Shown piece after piece: positions 1 through 5,337 of a DNA stretch of 5,337 bases; the stretch's first letter is position 1, and every line of letters begins with the position of its first letter. Location of the stretch: assembly GCA_023433755.1 (NCBI GenBank), contig JAEYUA010000199.1, positions 1 through 5,337 on the forward strand, read 5' to 3'. The position numbers and the translations under genes were made by a program. The notes under the pieces were generated by a model that was not told where the DNA came from, did no database searches, and saw only the letters and a list, made by a program, of their open reading frames with translations. The stretch is from Bacteroidota bacterium (GTDB taxonomy: Bacteria > Bacteroidota > Bacteroidia > Chitinophagales > Chitinophagaceae).

Positions 1-142
1 CTACAATACCTGCTGTAATGAGGAGCGCCAGGGTAATCCTCTTGTTATACTTTTTCCTCAGTTCATAAGCACCGTATTCTTTATTACGGCCTTCAAAAAC
101 GAGGTCCAGTATATCTGACTGGAGTATTTTATTCGGTTCCAT
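1..142 (-). CDS. tonB: Energy transducer TonB, N-terminal fragment (cut by the left window edge)
   Basis: This gene runs off the left edge after 47 codons. The start ATG is at 142..140, in the reading direction of the exbB/exbD genes upstream. Residues 9-35 match the conserved cytoplasmic stretch of Bacteroidota TonB proteins (DILDLVFEGRNKEYGAYELR followed by KKYNKR), and a hydrophobic helix begins at about residue 36 (ITLALLITAGIV). TonB of this family is anchored in the inner membrane and spans the periplasm, carrying energy from the ExbB/ExbD motor to TonB-dependent outer-membrane transporters; this role is known from the family. The C-terminal domain that contacts the receptors lies outside the window and cannot be checked. 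The start is 61 bases after the upstream exbD stop, which suggests one operon. Upstream bases are A-rich without a clear Shine-Dalgarno sequence. The call rests on the N-terminal motif and on position. Confidence 0.87.
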   Translation of the reverse strand, partial: MEPNKILQSDILDLVFEGRNKEYGAYELRKKYNKRITLALLITAGIV

Positions 143-143
143 T

Positions 144-185
144 TTAGAGCTTTATTATAAGATTCATTTTCTGTCCGGATTCCAT
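144..185 (-). other. Possible 13-codon micro-ORF in the exbD-tonB gap
   Basis: An ATG at 185..183 opens a frame MESGQKMNLIIKL ending with TAA at 146..144, one base before the tonB ATG. It starts in the context GGGAAAATTTATGGA, resembling GGGCAAAATTTTATGGA at the micro-ORF in the exbB-exbD gap. The layout would suit translational coupling to tonB. Chance occurrence is possible. Confidence 0.2.
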
Positions 186-203
186 AAATTTTCCCGGCTT
201 TTT

Positions 204-842
204 TTACCTGGGCTGCGATTCCGTTGCTTTCAAAAGCTTATTCTCATCTTCCGTAATGTCAATCACGGCATAAGCTTTCACATCATTGATCGCCATCTCA
301 TCAAGGGCAGCAATAGTCAGACCATAACTGGCTTCCTTGTTGGGTTTTATGACCACCACGAAATCCTTATCGCGGCAGGCATTCTGCCAGTCTTTCTTGC
401 CTTTGGCCTGTGCTTTGGACTGGATTTCCTGGCAGGCGTCCTCATGCTGGTGCCTGCTTATTACTTCCTGCCTTTTGGCAACGATAGCTTCACGGAGCTC
501 AGCCATGCTCCCGGTAGTGAAATTCGAATAATCCTCTTTTAACTGACCGGTATACCAGTACACGTTTTTATAAGAGTCACTGTTCATACCCAGCAGGATG
601 GTCATGGCATTGGACTCCTTGATCTCGATCTGCTTTTTTTCATCATCCACCTTCTTAGGTACGTTGAGCGCCATGGTTGTAGGCGTACTCATCGTGGCCG
701 TAAAGATGAAGAATGTAATCAGCAGGAAGCCCAGGTCCACCATGGGGGTCATATCAACCCTTGTAGAAAGTTTCTTGGCTTTTTTAACGCCCCGTCCTTT
801 CTTATGCCCGCCACCTTCACTGGAAACATCTATTTCTGACAT
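204..842 (-). CDS. exbD: Biopolymer transporter ExbD/TolR family protein (second ExbD of the operon, cysteine-containing)
   Basis: A 212-residue ExbD/TolR-type subunit of the proton-driven motor that energises TonB. Residues 1-25 form a polar, Lys/Gly-rich cytoplasmic tail. The family signature is STRVDMTPMVDLGFLLITFF (residues 26-45). Asp36 is the candidate equivalent of the essential proton-path aspartate (Asp25 of E. coli ExbD). One membrane helix spans about 36-52 and is followed by a periplasmic domain. The last part of that domain, about 160-197 (FVVVIKPNKEASYGLTIAAL onward), resembles the usual ExbD beta-strand/helix unit. The protein is much longer than E. coli ExbD (about 141 residues). 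The extra length is mainly an insertion at about 85-158 that carries two cysteines, Cys137 and Cys156, which could form a periplasmic disulfide (inference). The start lies 27 bases after the preceding exbD, and tonB follows after 61 bases. The start ATG is supported by the position of the basic tail. Family assignment is firm; its specific role relative to the first ExbD is unknown. Confidence 0.93.
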   Translation of the reverse strand: MSEIDVSSEGGGHKKGRGVKKAKKLSTRVDMTPMVDLGFLLITFFIFTATMSTPTTMALNVPKKVDDEKKQIEIKESNAMTILLGMNSDSYKNVYWYTGQLKEDYSNFTTGSMAELREAIVAKRQEVISRHQHEDACQEIQSKAQAKGKKDWQNACRDKDFVVVIKPNKEASYGLTIAALDEMAINDVKAYAVIDITEDENKLLKATESQPR

Positions 843-869
843 ATGCGATTATTTAATTGAATGAATACA

Positions 870-1541
870 TTAATCCTGGTTTTGCCTTTCGACATACAAA
901 GCAGATCCCACAGGCGCGGATTTTGGATCGGTGATGAGCTTGAAACTGTATTGGTCGTTCTTGCGCATCGCTTCCAAAACCCCATCAAACAAAGGATATT
1001 TTGCTTCATTATCTCCCTTGATCATATAAAAAACCTGCATGCTTTTGTCGTATGCATAAAATGTGGTTTTGGCAGCACCTACCCATTCAGCCAGTTCATT
1101 ATTGGTTGAATCTACCGGGACCCCCTTCATGGGATACGCAGACCTGCGGTCTGTTGGTGTATTCAGGTATCCTTTCAGTTCATTGAAAGGAACGCCAACC
1201 GTTGGTGAATTGGTGAATTCAGTGATCTGGGCTGCTGTCAATCCCAGGTTTCTTCTCTGATTGATCGATTCGATCGTTTGTTTGATGACATCCTTATCCT
1301 TGGTGGGATTTTTCACACTCATGGAAAAAAACACGCGTCCTTCTGAATCAAAATTGATGTGCACCGCATTTTCCTCCTTTAGTTTATCAGCCGAAACTGA
1401 TTTAGGGGTTGTGATCTGCACCGGCTCCTGGGGTTTGAACTCAGTTGCCATGATAAAGAAGGCCAGGATCAGGAATGCCACATCCACAAACGGGGTCATG
1501 TCCGTTGCCGTACTCTTCCTGGCTATTTTGACATTTGGCAT
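870..1541 (-). CDS. exbD: Biopolymer transporter ExbD/TolR family protein (first ExbD of the operon)
   Basis: A 223-residue ExbD/TolR family protein. It has a short basic N-terminus (residues 1-12) and then the signature TDMTPFVDVAFLILAFFIMA, about 13-32, which begins the single membrane helix. Asp20 is the probable proton-binding residue. The periplasmic part begins with a Pro-rich stretch (EFKPQEPVQITTPKS), a common form after the ExbD helix. It ends with VFYMIKGDNEAKYPLFDGVL (170-189) followed by an amphipathic helix and the strand YSFKLIT, which matches the family's C-terminal fold. Between them is an insertion of about 80 residues not found in E. coli ExbD. It has no cysteine and no close similarity by eye to the insertion in the neighbouring ExbD, so the two are old, diverged paralogues rather than a recent duplication. 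The gene starts 63 bases after exbB. In the family, ExbD with ExbB forms the inner-membrane motor that drives TonB. Confidence 0.93.
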   Translation of the reverse strand: MPNVKIARKSTATDMTPFVDVAFLILAFFIMATEFKPQEPVQITTPKSVSADKLKEENAVHINFDSEGRVFFSMSVKNPTKDKDVIKQTIESINQRRNLGLTAAQITEFTNSPTVGVPFNELKGYLNTPTDRRSAYPMKGVPVDSTNNELAEWVGAAKTTFYAYDKSMQVFYMIKGDNEAKYPLFDGVLEAMRKNDQYSFKLITDPKSAPVGSALYVERQNQD

Positions 1542-1542
1542 A

Positions 1543-1590
1543 TTAAAAATTAAATTTTGTATTGAGATGCAATCTGTTACAACTATCCAT
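1543..1590 (-). other. Possible 15-codon micro-ORF in the exbB-exbD gap
   Basis: An ATG at 1590..1588 opens a frame MDSCNRLHLNTKFNF that ends with TAA at 1545..1543, one base before the ATG of the next exbD. GAGGG lies nine bases upstream of this ATG. It could keep ribosomes close to the exbD start (translational coupling). The frame is short enough to occur by chance, and no product function is claimed. Confidence 0.2.
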
Positions 1591-1604
1591 AAAATTTTGC
1601 CCTC

Positions 1605-2468
1605 TTATTTGTAAAGAGAAGCAAAAGATTGTGTTAAGGTGAAGCCAGACTCATCAATGCCATAAGTGATATTGTCGATCTTGGTTGTAAAGGCATTATA
1701 CATGATCAGGGCAAGGGCAGAAGTACCGATACCAAGAGCCGTGTTATAAAGGGCCTCGGAGATACCTACCGCGAGTGCTGTTGAATCACTACCTCCTGAT
1801 TCACCAAGAGCAGCAAATGATTTGATCATACCGATTACCGTTCCCAGAAGGGCCACAAGTGTACCCACAGAAGTGATGGTGGAAAGAAACACCAGGTTTC
1901 TCTGCAACATAGGAAGTTCGAGCGCTGTGGCTTCTTCCACTTCTTTCTGAATAGACATTACTTTTTGTTCTGTATCCAGTTCTGTGTTGGTGATCATTTC
2001 CTTGTAACGGCGCAAACCTGCTTTCATTACATTGGCTACAGAACCACGCTGTTTGTCGCACTCTGCTAAAGCAGCATCTACATTGCGGTTGGCAAGATGA
2101 TACTGTACCTTCCTGATGAAGTTGGCGATTGAACCTTTACCCAGGGCTTTCATAATTGTGATCAGTCTTTCAATTGAAAAAACGATCACCATCAACAGCA
2201 TACCAATCAGCAATGGAACGATGATACCACCTTCATAGATCCTGTGAAAGGCATCCTTAGGACCGAGATGGTGTGGCCAGAAACCACCGCTTTTATCCGG
2301 CTGTGTAAAACCGCTTTCAGCACCCATCAAAAATCTCCAGATAGCATAACCCGTCAAAACACAAATAATTGGGGCCAGCCATGATATCGCATTTCCACCT
2401 TTTTTAGGTTGCACTGATGTCGCCTTAACTGATGTTGTTGCACTTGCAGTCGGTCTTTGTTCTGCCAT
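1605..2468 (-). CDS. exbB: MotA/TolQ/ExbB proton channel family protein
   Basis: A 287-residue channel subunit of the TonB-energising motor. The N-terminus (1-25) is polar and Ala/Thr/Lys-rich. Predicted helices lie at about 28-47, 81-99, 190-213 and 232-258, so there is one more helix at the N-terminus than in classical three-helix ExbB. The cytoplasmic domain between the second and third helices (about 100-188) contains the usual charged helices. The channel signature is clear: LLGTVIGMIKSF (207-218) and GISEALYNTALGI (235-247). Thr210, Glu238 and Thr243 align with Thr148, Glu176 and Thr181 of E. coli ExbB, and the Glu-Thr spacing of five is preserved. In the family, a pentamer of ExbB surrounds an ExbD dimer and uses proton flow to move TonB. 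The gene is first in the unit exbB-exbD-exbD-tonB, after a 205-base AT-rich gap. It could equally be called a TolQ-like protein, but the following tonB favours ExbB. Confidence 0.95.
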   Translation of the reverse strand: MAEQRPTASATTSVKATSVQPKKGGNAISWLAPIICVLTGYAIWRFLMGAESGFTQPDKSGGFWPHHLGPKDAFHRIYEGGIIVPLLIGMLLMVIVFSIERLITIMKALGKGSIANFIRKVQYHLANRNVDAALAECDKQRGSVANVMKAGLRRYKEMITNTELDTEQKVMSIQKEVEEATALELPMLQRNLVFLSTITSVGTLVALLGTVIGMIKSFAALGESGGSDSTALAVGISEALYNTALGIGTSALALIMYNAFTTKIDNITYGIDESGFTLTQSFASLYK

Positions 2469-2473
2469 GATTG

Positions 2474-2497
2474 TAATTTTTAAATTTTAATTTTTAA
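2474..2497 (-). repeat. Short direct repeat in the AT-rich exbB leader
   Basis: On the minus strand TTAAAAATTA occurs twice (2497..2488 and 2483..2474), four bases apart, ending five bases before the exbB ATG. The leader contains no Shine-Dalgarno sequence. A related A/T string (AAAATTTAA) also precedes the first exbD. A/T-rich, unstructured leaders are common in Bacteroidota and are thought to aid initiation; a specific role for the repeat is not supported. Confidence 0.35.
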
Positions 2498-2529
2498 TCA
2501 GAGTTTAAACTTGGGGTCACAATTCTACT

Positions 2530-2569
2530 GAAAAAAAGGATTGAATGTTTATATGCCTTGTTTTTTTTC
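2530..2569 (-). repeat. AT-rich inverted repeat in the exbB upstream gap
   Basis: GAAAAAAAGG (2530-2539) and CCTTGTTTTTTTTC (2556-2569) can pair around a 16-base loop with one bulged G. In the minus-strand transcript the right arm ends in a run of seven U, so this could be a weak terminator for the permease or a leader hairpin. Only two G-C pairs close the inner stem, so stability is low. It lies downstream of the candidate promoter, which argues against a simple terminator if that promoter is real. Confidence 0.25.
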
Positions 2570-2607
2570 AGCTAAGTTTTCCTTGATGATCCGCTGTCTC
2601 TAACGTT

Positions 2608-2643
2608 TAAAGGTAATTATATCTCTATTTCAGTAATTGTAAA
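2608..2643 (-). promoter_or_regulatory. Candidate promoter for the exbB-exbD-exbD-tonB unit
   Basis: In the gap upstream of exbB the minus strand reads TTTACA (2643..2638), 16 bases, then TATAAT (2621..2616), a near-consensus sigma-70 pair. Overlapping it is TACCTTTA (2615..2608), one base off the Bacteroidota -7 element TAnnTTTG, but without a clear TTG element at the expected distance. A start here would leave a leader of about 135 bases before exbB. Bacteroidota sigma factors do not normally follow the E. coli consensus, so this is only a candidate. No TAnnTTTG perfect match exists in the gap. Confidence 0.25.
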
Positions 2644-2673
2644 TTTTTTCAGATTTTCCATACTGATTTTTGA

Positions 2674-3948
2674 TCATTCGTACCTGAGGGCCTCAATAGG
2701 ATTAAGCCTGCCTGCCTTGAGTGCCGGGTAAAGCCCCGCGGCCAGTCCCACCAGGGTACAGATCACTACTCCATACAACACCCATCTCCAGGGAACTACA
2801 AAACCCGTATCAAGCACTATGGAGAACAGGTTGCCAACCATCACACCCAGGATGATCCCGAGCACCGCACCCATGATACTGATCATGACCGCTTCGGCCA
2901 GGAACTGCTGCCTCACGGTTTTGCTTTTGCCTCCAATGGCTTTCACCAGGCCTACTTCCTTGGTCCTTTCCGTTACTGATACCAGCATGATGTTCATCAA
3001 TCCAATGGATGAACCAACCAGCGTAATGAAACCGATCACGATGATGGCAACAGTGAGATTTCCCAAAACATTCTTGGCTGTTTCGGCTACACTGTCACTG
3101 CGTTCCACAGTGAAATTGCTTTCTTCAGTGGCAGCCAGTTTTCTTACACCGCGGAAGGTGGCTTCAGCTTCTCCCATACCATTTTCAACCTGGTTGAGTT
3201 GCAGGGTTTTGATCCCGATCACGTAACTGCCTCCCCCAAAATACCGTTCAACATTTTTGTAACCAATGATGGCAATATTGTCGCGGCTGAAGCCAAATGT
3301 GGAACCGCGGCTCTCAAGTATACCCAGCACCCTGTACGGCACCTCATTGATTCGAACCACCTTTCCCACCCCTGTGGCGGCTCCCAATGGAAACAAGTTC
3401 TTCGCCACATCAGAACCCAGTATACAAACCTGCTGTGCATTGGTGATCTCCAGGCGGCTGAAATTACGTCCATGCTCCATAATGAAACCATTCAGCTCGA
3501 CGTAATTTTCATCTCCCCCAAAAAGCGTCACGTTCGGAGTGGTTTTTTTTGACTGGTAGGAAATGGTGGTATTGCGACCTACAAATGTGGAGATGCCTGC
3601 GATGGCAGGGAACTGGTACTGGCTGATAAATATTTCGGCTTCATCTTCGGTAATGGTCTTGTTAAGATTAGATTGCTTTTGCTTGCGGCTGCTCTTGCGG
3701 GTAAGTTTGGTATCGCCTCCACCACCACCTCCCATCCGGAGATTTCGCTCCTTATAACGGATGGTAAATCCGCTGGCCCCCATCTGCGAAAAGCTCTCTG
3801 TGAGTTTTTGATTCATGGCCTCAATAGCGGTGATAATCCCAATCAAAGCCATAATACCAAAGGCAATGATGGCAACAGTAATGCCTGTCCTAAGCTTATT
3901 GCTTCTGATAGTACGAAAGGCAAGAGAGAGCGTATCAGCAAACCTCAT
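2674..3948 (-). CDS. ABC transporter permease, MacB/FtsX family
   Basis: An inner-membrane permease of the MacB/FtsX type, 424 residues from the ATG at 3948. The N-terminus (DTLSLAFRTIRSNKLRTGIT) is the typical amphipathic lead-in. Helix 1 is at about 22-43, then comes a MacB-type periplasmic domain (about 44-295, with GKVVRINEVPYRVLGILESR at 195-214). Three helices follow at about 297-321, 350-378 and 387-410. The FtsX signature ERTKEVGLVKAIGG (327-340) and the C-terminal ending GLYPALKAGRLNPIEALRYE are intact. The family exports or extracts lipids, peptides or drugs using a separate ATPase, and none is encoded in this window; the substrate is unknown. Residues 73-78 are six glycines followed by a basic linker (KLTRKSSRKQKQ), an unusual insertion. 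A GTG at 3963 would add five residues (MTWIF). I prefer the ATG because the family's N-terminal motif begins there and the GTG lies inside an inverted repeat. It sits 55 bases after nuoN. Confidence 0.92.
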   Translation of the reverse strand: MRFADTLSLAFRTIRSNKLRTGITVAIIAFGIMALIGIITAIEAMNQKLTESFSQMGASGFTIRYKERNLRMGGGGGGDTKLTRKSSRKQKQSNLNKTITEDEAEIFISQYQFPAIAGISTFVGRNTTISYQSKKTTPNVTLFGGDENYVELNGFIMEHGRNFSRLEITNAQQVCILGSDVAKNLFPLGAATGVGKVVRINEVPYRVLGILESRGSTFGFSRDNIAIIGYKNVERYFGGGSYVIGIKTLQLNQVENGMGEAEATFRGVRKLAATEESNFTVERSDSVAETAKNVLGNLTVAIIVIGFITLVGSSIGLMNIMLVSVTERTKEVGLVKAIGGKSKTVRQQFLAEAVMISIMGAVLGIILGVMVGNLFSIVLDTGFVVPWRWVLYGVVICTLVGLAAGLYPALKAGRLNPIEALRYE

Positions 3949-3981
3949 AAAAATCCAGGTCACTAAAATTAGGTAACCTGG
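3949..3981 (-). terminator. Inverted repeat with T-tract between nuoN and the permease; possible terminator or attenuator
   Basis: Read on the minus strand, CCAGGTTAC (3981..3973) and GTGACCTGG (3963..3955) form a nine-pair stem with one G-U pair around a nine-base loop. ATTTTT follows directly, then the preferred permease ATG. The shape fits an intrinsic terminator for nuoN with a short T-tract. It also lies directly in front of a start codon and overlaps the alternative GTG start, so it could instead act on expression of the permease. The stem is directly visible; its function is inference. On the plus strand no T-tract follows, so it would work in the minus direction only. Confidence 0.42.
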
Positions 3982-4003
3982 CAGAGATTAAACTGATTAT
4001 TCA

Positions 4004-5337
4004 TCAGAAGTATAACCAGTTGGTGAGAATGTTAGGGAAAATGCCGAGCAGGATGGTGAGCGCGGCCATCGTTACCATGGTAATTGTGAAGCCTTTTGAG
4101 ACCGGGGGTATCGTAGCCGTTCCTTCCTTGAAATACATGGCCTGGACCAGCCTGAAATAATAATACACGCTTACAGCAGCCATCACCACCGCAAAGATCG
4201 CCAGCCATACACTTCCGGCACTGACAGTGGCTTTCAGCATGTAAAACTTGGAAAGAAAACCTGCGGATAAGGGAATACCTGCCAGTGATAAAAGAAAGAT
4301 CACCAGTGTTGCCGCAAGTACCGGTTGCTGCCTGGCAAAACCGTTGAATGATTCAAAACTCTGGTCATTCATTTTGGCCAGGACTCCGAAGATGCCAATA
4401 GTGGCCAGTGAATACGCAGCAGCGTACAGGATCAGACCTTCCTTGGCATCTGCATTCATGGCAAAGATGGCCAGCATAAGAAAACCTGCCTGCGAAATAC
4501 TGGAGTAGGCCAGCATCCTTTTTACACTTTGCTGGAAAACCGCTGTAATGTTGCCTATGAAAAGCGTTGCTGCAGCAATGATGGAAACAAGCAGCTTCCA
4601 TTCGCCCTGCAACTGGCCGAAAACATCTTCAAACAAACGCATGAAGGCAAAAAAGAAAGCCACTTTCACAATGGTTGCCATGAAAGAAGTGAACACAGTT
4701 GGGGCACCATCATAAACATCCGGCGTCCAAAAGTGAAAAGGTGCCGCAGAAACCTTGAACGACATGGAGAAAAGCAGCATCATCATGCCCGCGATCAGCA
4801 GCACCGGCGCCTGGTTATCGGCAAACACCTGGCGGATGCCGGTCTGGAAGGTACCCGTTGCGCCATATACCAGCGCGATCCCCATCAGCATAAGGCCGGT
4901 GGAAAAAGAACCCATCAGGAAGTATTTCAGCGAAGCTTCATTGCTCTTCAGATTACGTTTGCTGCTACCCGTTAGTATGTATAAGGGAATAGAGATGATC
5001 TCAATGCCCAGGAATAATAAAAGAAGTGATTTGAATGAGGCAGATATCACCACCCCGCTTAATATAAAAAAGATCAGTGCGAAATAATCATTGTAATTGA
5101 TCCCTACTTTTTCCATATCCCTTGATGAAAGAAGGAAAAATGCCAGGGTGGAAAAATTCACCACCAGGATGAACAACAGCGCGAAGCGTCCATCTGTTCC
5201 TGTAAAATCAAGCAAGCCTTTTGTATCTACCTCCAAAAGCCTGACCCCGTTCAGTTCAAGAATATTGACCACGATGATGGCCAGCAGCAAACCGATGGCC
5301 ATGGTACGGATACCTGCCTTGCTTTTCAGCATAAAGC
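4004..5337 (-). CDS. nuoN: NADH-quinone oxidoreductase subunit N (5' end beyond the right window edge)
   Basis: An antiporter-like, proton-pumping membrane subunit of respiratory complex I. An ATG at 5332 would give 442 residues, but the frame stays open to the window edge. Numbering from that ATG, key residues are Glu111 (in GIEIISIPLYIL), Lys136 (in EASLKYFLMG), Lys193 (in FKVSAAPFHFWTPDVYDGAP), Lys223 (in IVKVAFF) and Lys362 (in GIPLSAGFLSKFYML). They correspond to E. coli NuoN Glu133, Lys158, Lys217, Lys247 and Lys395, and the first and second pairs keep spacings of 25 and 30. About 13 hydrophobic helices are visible. The offset of 22-24 from E. coli numbering, and a beginning (KSKAGIRTMAI) that looks like the loop before the second helix, indicate that about 20 N-terminal residues lie outside the window. 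The ATG at 5332 is therefore probably an internal Met. nuoN is usually the last gene of the nuo operon, which fits the different gene that follows. Confidence 0.95.
   Translation of the reverse strand, partial: FMLKSKAGIRTMAIGLLLAIIVVNILELNGVRLLEVDTKGLLDFTGTDGRFALLFILVVNFSTLAFFLLSSRDMEKVGINYNDYFALIFFILSGVVISASFKSLLLLFLGIEIISIPLYILTGSSKRNLKSNEASLKYFLMGSFSTGLMLMGIALVYGATGTFQTGIRQVFADNQAPVLLIAGMMMLLFSMSFKVSAAPFHFWTPDVYDGAPTVFTSFMATIVKVAFFFAFMRLFEDVFGQLQGEWKLLVSIIAAATLFIGNITAVFQQSVKRMLAYSSISQAGFLMLAIFAMNADAKEGLILYAAAYSLATIGIFGVLAKMNDQSFESFNGFARQQPVLAATLVIFLLSLAGIPLSAGFLSKFYMLKATVSAGSVWLAIFAVVMAAVSVYYYFRLVQAMYFKEGTATIPPVSKGFTITMVTMAALTILLGIFPNILTNWLYF

Noticed and set aside
1801..2061. An 86-residue minus-strand frame inside exbB
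   Set aside because: It is the same DNA as the channel domain of exbB read in another frame; it has no start context and no recognisable motif.
2560..2569. T-run at 2561-2568 as a strong terminator
   Set aside because: For minus-strand genes this run is read as A. The opposite run is preceded only by a weak AT stem, so I list it as a low-confidence inverted repeat.
3715..3732. Glycine codon run as a microsatellite or frameshift site
   Set aside because: The six codons mix GGA, GGT and GGC, the frame is intact on both sides, and there is no homopolymer long enough to suggest slippage.
3949..3963. GTG at 3963 as the permease start
   Set aside because: It adds only five residues before a typical family N-terminus, uses a rarer start codon, and lies in the inverted repeat. 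It is not excluded, but the ATG at 3948 is the better choice.
861..3966. Several plus-strand open frames (for example 861-1109, 1261-1614, 2819-3226, 3199-3552, 3673-3966)
   Set aside because: Each lies opposite a well-supported minus-strand gene, has no recognisable family features, and overlaps the others in conflicting frames. They are open by chance.
4248..5087. Plus-strand open frames opposite nuoN, up to 148 residues
   Set aside because: The nuoN reading is certain from its conserved residues, and the opposite frames give charged, His/Arg-rich or low-information proteins with no domain signal.
1..5337. Mobile element, phage, defence or CRISPR content
   Set aside because: No transposase, integrase, long terminal repeats, spaced repeats or tRNA-like sequence was seen. 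All genes belong to core membrane-energy and transport families.

Overview
The window looks like chromosomal DNA of a member of the Bacteroidota, most likely close to the Chitinophagaceae or a related family. The evidence is the characteristic N-terminus of the Bacteroidota type of TonB (motif EYGAYELRKKYNKR), the exbB-exbD-exbD-tonB gene order, a NuoN of the Bacteroidota kind, and AT-rich gene leaders with little Shine-Dalgarno signal. The family placement is inference; the phylum is fairly secure.

Every convincing gene lies on the minus strand, so the window reads from right to left. At the right edge is nuoN, the antiporter-like membrane subunit N of respiratory complex I. Its own N-terminus probably lies just beyond the window. 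A short gap holding a 27-base inverted repeat separates it from a MacB/FtsX-type ABC transporter permease whose ATPase partner is not in the window. A 205-base AT-rich gap follows and probably carries the promoter of the next unit. That unit is exbB (a four-helix MotA/TolQ/ExbB channel subunit), two different exbD genes in tandem, and tonB, which is cut by the left edge after 47 codons.

The genes have a plausible physiological link. Complex I helps build the proton-motive force, and the ExbB/ExbD motor spends it to drive TonB, which powers TonB-dependent outer-membrane transporters (SusC-like uptake in this phylum). The permease has no evident tie to either system beyond its position.

I see no RNA gene, mobile element, CRISPR array or clear sign of horizontal transfer, and no convincing new system. 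The most interesting items are small: two micro-ORFs that each end one base before the next start codon and begin in a similar sequence context, a hairpin immediately upstream of the permease start, and two strongly diverged ExbD paralogues with large periplasmic insertions, one carrying a cysteine pair. There is no gene-free stretch longer than 300 bases.
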